DNA of 39,487 nt, from positions 1 through 39,487 of the IMG/VR virus record IMGVR_UViG_3300047289_000015; one strand, written 5' to 3'. Below the pieces are notes generated by a model that worked only from the letters and a program-made list of their open reading frames with translations, was not told the origin of the DNA and made no database searches. The translations under genes and the position numbers were made by a program. Source of the DNA: a virus. Position 1 is the first letter of the stretch. Each line of letters opens with the position of its first letter. Positions 37,008 through 39,487 of the stretch are shown piece after piece.

Positions 37008-38609
37008 TTAATAACTCTTTCCTGTTTTAACAAATACATCTAGTTTCTGAATACTCAAAGGAGCACCATTAACCTCTGCTTCAAATCCAATCTGAACCGT
37101 CTTACCTTGACCACCTACAGGTGTCTTGGAGTTTTCAATGAACACACCAGAGCTATACTCAGCAATGTTATATTCAGCAATGTTATACTCAGCATATCGT
37201 CCCTGTGTTACAATAACAGGATAGGAACTATATGTAGTAGAGAAATCAAAACCAAGCTTGGCAACAAGACGTTGACCACCACCACCAATAAGAACAATAC
37301 CTAAGTTCTTAGCAATCTTAGTGATTGTTGGCATCTCAAAGTTAAAGTGGTTGGTGTAATATGTGAATTGATATTTAACACCGTTGTCTTGATAGCCAAA
37401 GTATTCACCAATACCGTTAGGCTTACCAATGTATAATGTCCCACTTCTGCACGAACACAAGGCTGTAGCTGTATAGCCAAGCCATGATGTGACACGTGCT
37501 GAACCATCTTCAAGAGGCTTACGCAAGTCAATACAATAGACAGCAGGAGAAGCTGTTGAATGGAAGCTAAGCAAGTAGAAGGCATACTTCTCTGAATAGC
37601 AGCTTCTTACATCGTCCATGTTAGTGGCTTCAATGTATGAGAATACATCGTCACGCACGTTAGCTGTGAGGTCTCTCATTGGCATACTCTTCTCTTGAAC
37701 AGTACGACCAAGGCTTCTTACACCAGAGGCAGACAAGAATAAGACATCATTGCCTGTCTTTTGAATAGAGTCTCTAGCAATGCAACCAACACCGGGCAAC
37801 ACGTCTTGCACATACATGGTGGATGGGTCAGAGAAGTTATCATCATTACCACGCAACATAACAATGTTCTGCTTAAAGAACACAATGATGTAGCCGTTAT
37901 GTGCAGCAAGGCCAACAGCTTCGTCCACGTTATTAGGAAGTTTGGCAGACATGTTTATGCTACCAGATGTTCTTCCTGCTCCTGTATTGAATGTAGGGAA
38001 ATTAGTATCAGCAATGTCTGTTGACCAATAGAGCGTTGTCTTATTATTATCTGTACCAATCACCCAGAAACGTCCATAAGCAGCCAATGCTGCATTAGGG
38101 CCATTGCCTGTACCTGTACCAAACACTGGACTACTGAAGGAAGCACCACCATGTCCTGTGTGGCTAACCAGCTTACTAACAACAAGACTGCCTGTCTCTC
38201 TTGTAAAGAGAATTGGTTCATGTGTTTTCTGTACAATGAGACAATGATCATACAGAGAAACCATCTGCCAGTTGTTTGCTGTGATAGTGTAGCCAGAAGG
38301 TGTAATGTCTGTCAATGCACCAGCAACACCAGCTCTAAACAGTTTGTTATTGCCACCACTAATGTAGTCAATAGTGCCATCAGCATTAACATATTCAAAG
38401 ATGCTCTTAATTGAATTACCAGAGAGGACAGAGCTACCACTAGTAGTACGCATAGTCCAGCCCTTACGAGCACCTAAACGTCCATACTTATCAATGACAC
38501 AGTTGTTAGCAACAAGAGCAAATCCGTCAGACAACAAAGCCCCCGAGCTTTGGGTGTTAAGTCCAAAGAAGCCGGGAGCACCTACTGATGCAGATTTAAG
38601 TTCTTTCAT
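37008..38609 (-). CDS. Tail nozzle protein (tail tubular B-like)
   Basis: The 533-aa product lies after the tail adaptor gene, where podoviruses encode the nozzle. It opens with APGFFGLNTQSSGALLSDGF and has beta-rich repeats expected for a propeller-like nozzle (NPNNV-like turns; RFWVIGTDNNKTTLYWSTD). Near residue 480 a 5-residue unit repeats (AEYNIAEYNIAEYSSG), coded by 15-bp tandem repeats. The ATG at 38609 overlaps the upstream stop (ATGA); a TTG four codons earlier is possible. It forms the distal tail tube. Confidence 0.78.
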   Translation of the reverse strand: MKELKSASVGAPGFFGLNTQSSGALLSDGFALVANNCVIDKYGRLGARKGWTMRTTSGSSVLSGNSIKSIFEYVNADGTIDYISGGNNKLFRAGVAGALTDITPSGYTITANNWQMVSLYDHCLIVQKTHEPILFTRETGSLVVSKLVSHTGHGGASFSSPVFGTGTGNGPNAALAAYGRFWVIGTDNNKTTLYWSTDIADTNFPTFNTGAGRTSGSINMSAKLPNNVDEAVGLAAHNGYIIVFFKQNIVMLRGNDDNFSDPSTMYVQDVLPGVGCIARDSIQKTGNDVLFLSASGVRSLGRTVQEKSMPMRDLTANVRDDVFSYIEATNMDDVRSCYSEKYAFYLLSFHSTASPAVYCIDLRKPLEDGSARVTSWLGYTATALCSCRSGTLYIGKPNGIGEYFGYQDNGVKYQFTYYTNHFNFEMPTITKIAKNLGIVLIGGGGQRLVAKLGFDFSTTYSSYPVIVTQGRYAEYNIAEYNIAEYSSGVFIENSKTPVGGQGKTVQIGFEAEVNGAPLSIQKLDVFVKTGKSY

Positions 38610-39256
38610 ACTGGATACCAAATAGTGTCTTCTGGTCTACGTGCAGCATCATAAGCAATCTCATCAGCCAAAGCCTTTGTGCCTGAGCCATATGCATATT
38701 GACTAGTATTGCCACCATCTTCACCACGTTCTTCAACAGCTCTAGCAAAAGCTAACAAGATGATTGGACGATAAGGAACCATGATGTCATCACCGTCATT
38801 GGTTAAGTCTGTGTTTCTAACCAACACGTTAAATCTAATTGTATACACACCATCAGGAATTGGATAGATGTCAACCTGTGTATCACCATCATTAGACACA
38901 CCGTTCCAGTTATAATAGATTGGAGCGCCTGTTGCTGTTGGCTCTTGTGTCAAGAATAGTTTATCAAAAGACTGACCACTCTTATATTCCATGAACATAT
39001 TGGTTGTGTCGTTGATAACATCAATAACATTGAAGTTGTTCTTGCTACCGTTCAGCTCATAGTTAAACACATTGGCTGCTGTAGTCAATGTAAGTGTGGT
39101 ACGTAAAGAAGACCAGTTCCAAGCGTTCTCAACCTCATTACGAGCATCGTTAACAAAATCACCAATCAGTTTGCTGTAAGCAGTTTCTGATACTGATGAT
39201 ACTTCTCTTTCTCTTAGTCTTCTTAGTACACTATTGACAGCTTCTAAGTATGTCAT
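38606..39256 (-). CDS. Tail adaptor protein (tail tubular A-like)
   Basis: The 216-aa product has LRRLREREVSSVSETAYSKL, VNDARNEVENAWNWSSLRTT and VDIYPIPDGVYTIRFNVLVR, then a helical end (ILLAFARAVEERGEDGG). This is the order of T7 gp11-like adaptors that join portal and nozzle. AAGGAACTTAG precedes the ATG. It is the first gene behind the promoter at 39328, with a leader of about 65 bases. Confidence 0.85.
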   Translation of the reverse strand: MTYLEAVNSVLRRLREREVSSVSETAYSKLIGDFVNDARNEVENAWNWSSLRTTLTLTTAANVFNYELNGSKNNFNVIDVINDTTNMFMEYKSGQSFDKLFLTQEPTATGAPIYYNWNGVSNDGDTQVDIYPIPDGVYTIRFNVLVRNTDLTNDGDDIMVPYRPIILLAFARAVEERGEDGGNTSQYAYGSGTKALADEIAYDAARRPEDTIWYPV

Positions 39257-39327
39257 CTAAGTTCCTTATATGTATTATACATTATTATGTTAATAACTAT
39301 TACTCTTGTTATGTACTTGTTAGTACT

Positions 39328-39356
39328 ATTATAACAGCTATTGCTTATTTTGTCAA
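39328..39356 (-). promoter_or_regulatory. Perfect sigma70 promoter for the tail genes (right copy)
   Basis: Same element as at 65-93: TTGACA (39356-39351), 17 bases, TATAAT (39333-39328). Here its target is visible, the tail adaptor gene starting at 39256. Confidence 0.87.
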
Positions 39357-39367
39357 GTGTTTTTTTT

Positions 39368-39487
39368 TTACCACTTAACTTTATCTGTCACTGCTTCACA
39401 GATTTCTATAAAGTAGTCCTGAGAAAACTGTTGTTTAGCCATGTTTACATCCTTATGTACAAGCTGAACATTCCCAACAACGTAGCC
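39368..39487 (-). CDS. HNH endonuclease, 3' part cut by the contig end
   Basis: This is the end of the same gene seen whole at 104-607. About 39 C-terminal residues (VVGNVQLVHKDVNMAKQQF and onward) and the stop codon are present; the 5' part lies beyond the end. It is a duplicate created by the terminal repeat, not a second gene. Confidence 0.85.
   Translation of the reverse strand, partial: GYVVGNVQLVHKDVNMAKQQFSQDYFIEICEAVTDKVKW

Larger units (their letters stand above)
39264..39487. repeat. Terminal direct repeat, right copy
   Basis: This 224-base stretch repeats 1-223 with one extra T in the poly-T run (10 against 9). Joining the two ends gives a continuous late operon, so the contig is circularly complete. 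Confidence 0.9.

Noticed and set aside
1-39487. CRISPR array, integrase, CI-like repressor, phage RNA polymerase, insertion sequence
   Set aside because: I looked for these and saw no supporting repeats or motifs; unknown small genes leave some room for divergent regulators.

Overview
The window is an essentially complete genome of a tailed double-stranded DNA phage, short-tailed (podovirus-like) judging from its gene set, assembled as a linear contig whose two ends repeat (1-223 and 39264-39487). The core replication proteins (primase-helicase, family A DNA polymerase, ssDNA-binding protein, 5'-3' exonuclease), the class II holin and the tail adaptor are T7-like. No phage RNA polymerase gene is visible. 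Instead there are near-perfect or perfect host sigma70 promoters, which suggests that host RNA polymerase transcribes the whole genome. No integrase or CI-like repressor is seen, so a lytic life style is likely. The host is probably a Gram-negative bacterium. A 125-aa protein at 18145 resembles proteins I associate with Burkholderiales and their phages, a weak hint of a freshwater beta-proteobacterial host.

Layout: two divergent transcription units start from a 977-bp AT-rich intergenic region (13810-14786). This region carries a perfect late promoter, an early promoter, two DnaA-box-like elements, a phased GTAC array and an iterated CAATG array, and is the best candidate origin and control region. 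Rightward (14787-30567) runs the early/middle unit. It begins with small unknown proteins (14787-18823) including a GP88-family protein, continues with primase-helicase, a MazG-like protein, DNA polymerase, SSB, exonuclease, an HExxH metallopeptidase, HNH, ThyX, tRNA-Arg and a metallophosphoesterase, and ends with class II ribonucleotide reductase and glutaredoxin. A strong hairpin terminator at 30575-30600 separates it from the convergent late unit.

The leftward late unit, read through the contig junction, runs: small terminase candidate, lytic transglycosylase, large terminase, portal (13809 to 9652); two small proteins, scaffold and capsid (9569 to 7312); a hairpin terminator; a fibre locus with three fibre-type proteins each paired with a roughly 57-aa chaperone-like protein (7222 to 3052); a lysis cassette with two holin families, extra membrane proteins and an M15 peptidase (3055 to 837); an HNH endonuclease; then, across the junction and a second perfect promoter, tail adaptor, tail nozzle, a collar-type fibre and four large internal virion proteins (39256 to 30599). 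Because the contig ends fall inside this operon, they are probably not the packaged ends.

Most genes are packed with ATGA or TAATG overlaps and good Shine-Dalgarno sites. Eleven small genes under 60 codons were added from the sequence itself: 3052, 4230, 15801, 17622 (weak), 18519, 20362, 20523, 28005, 28157, 30391, and the trimmed 5575 gene.
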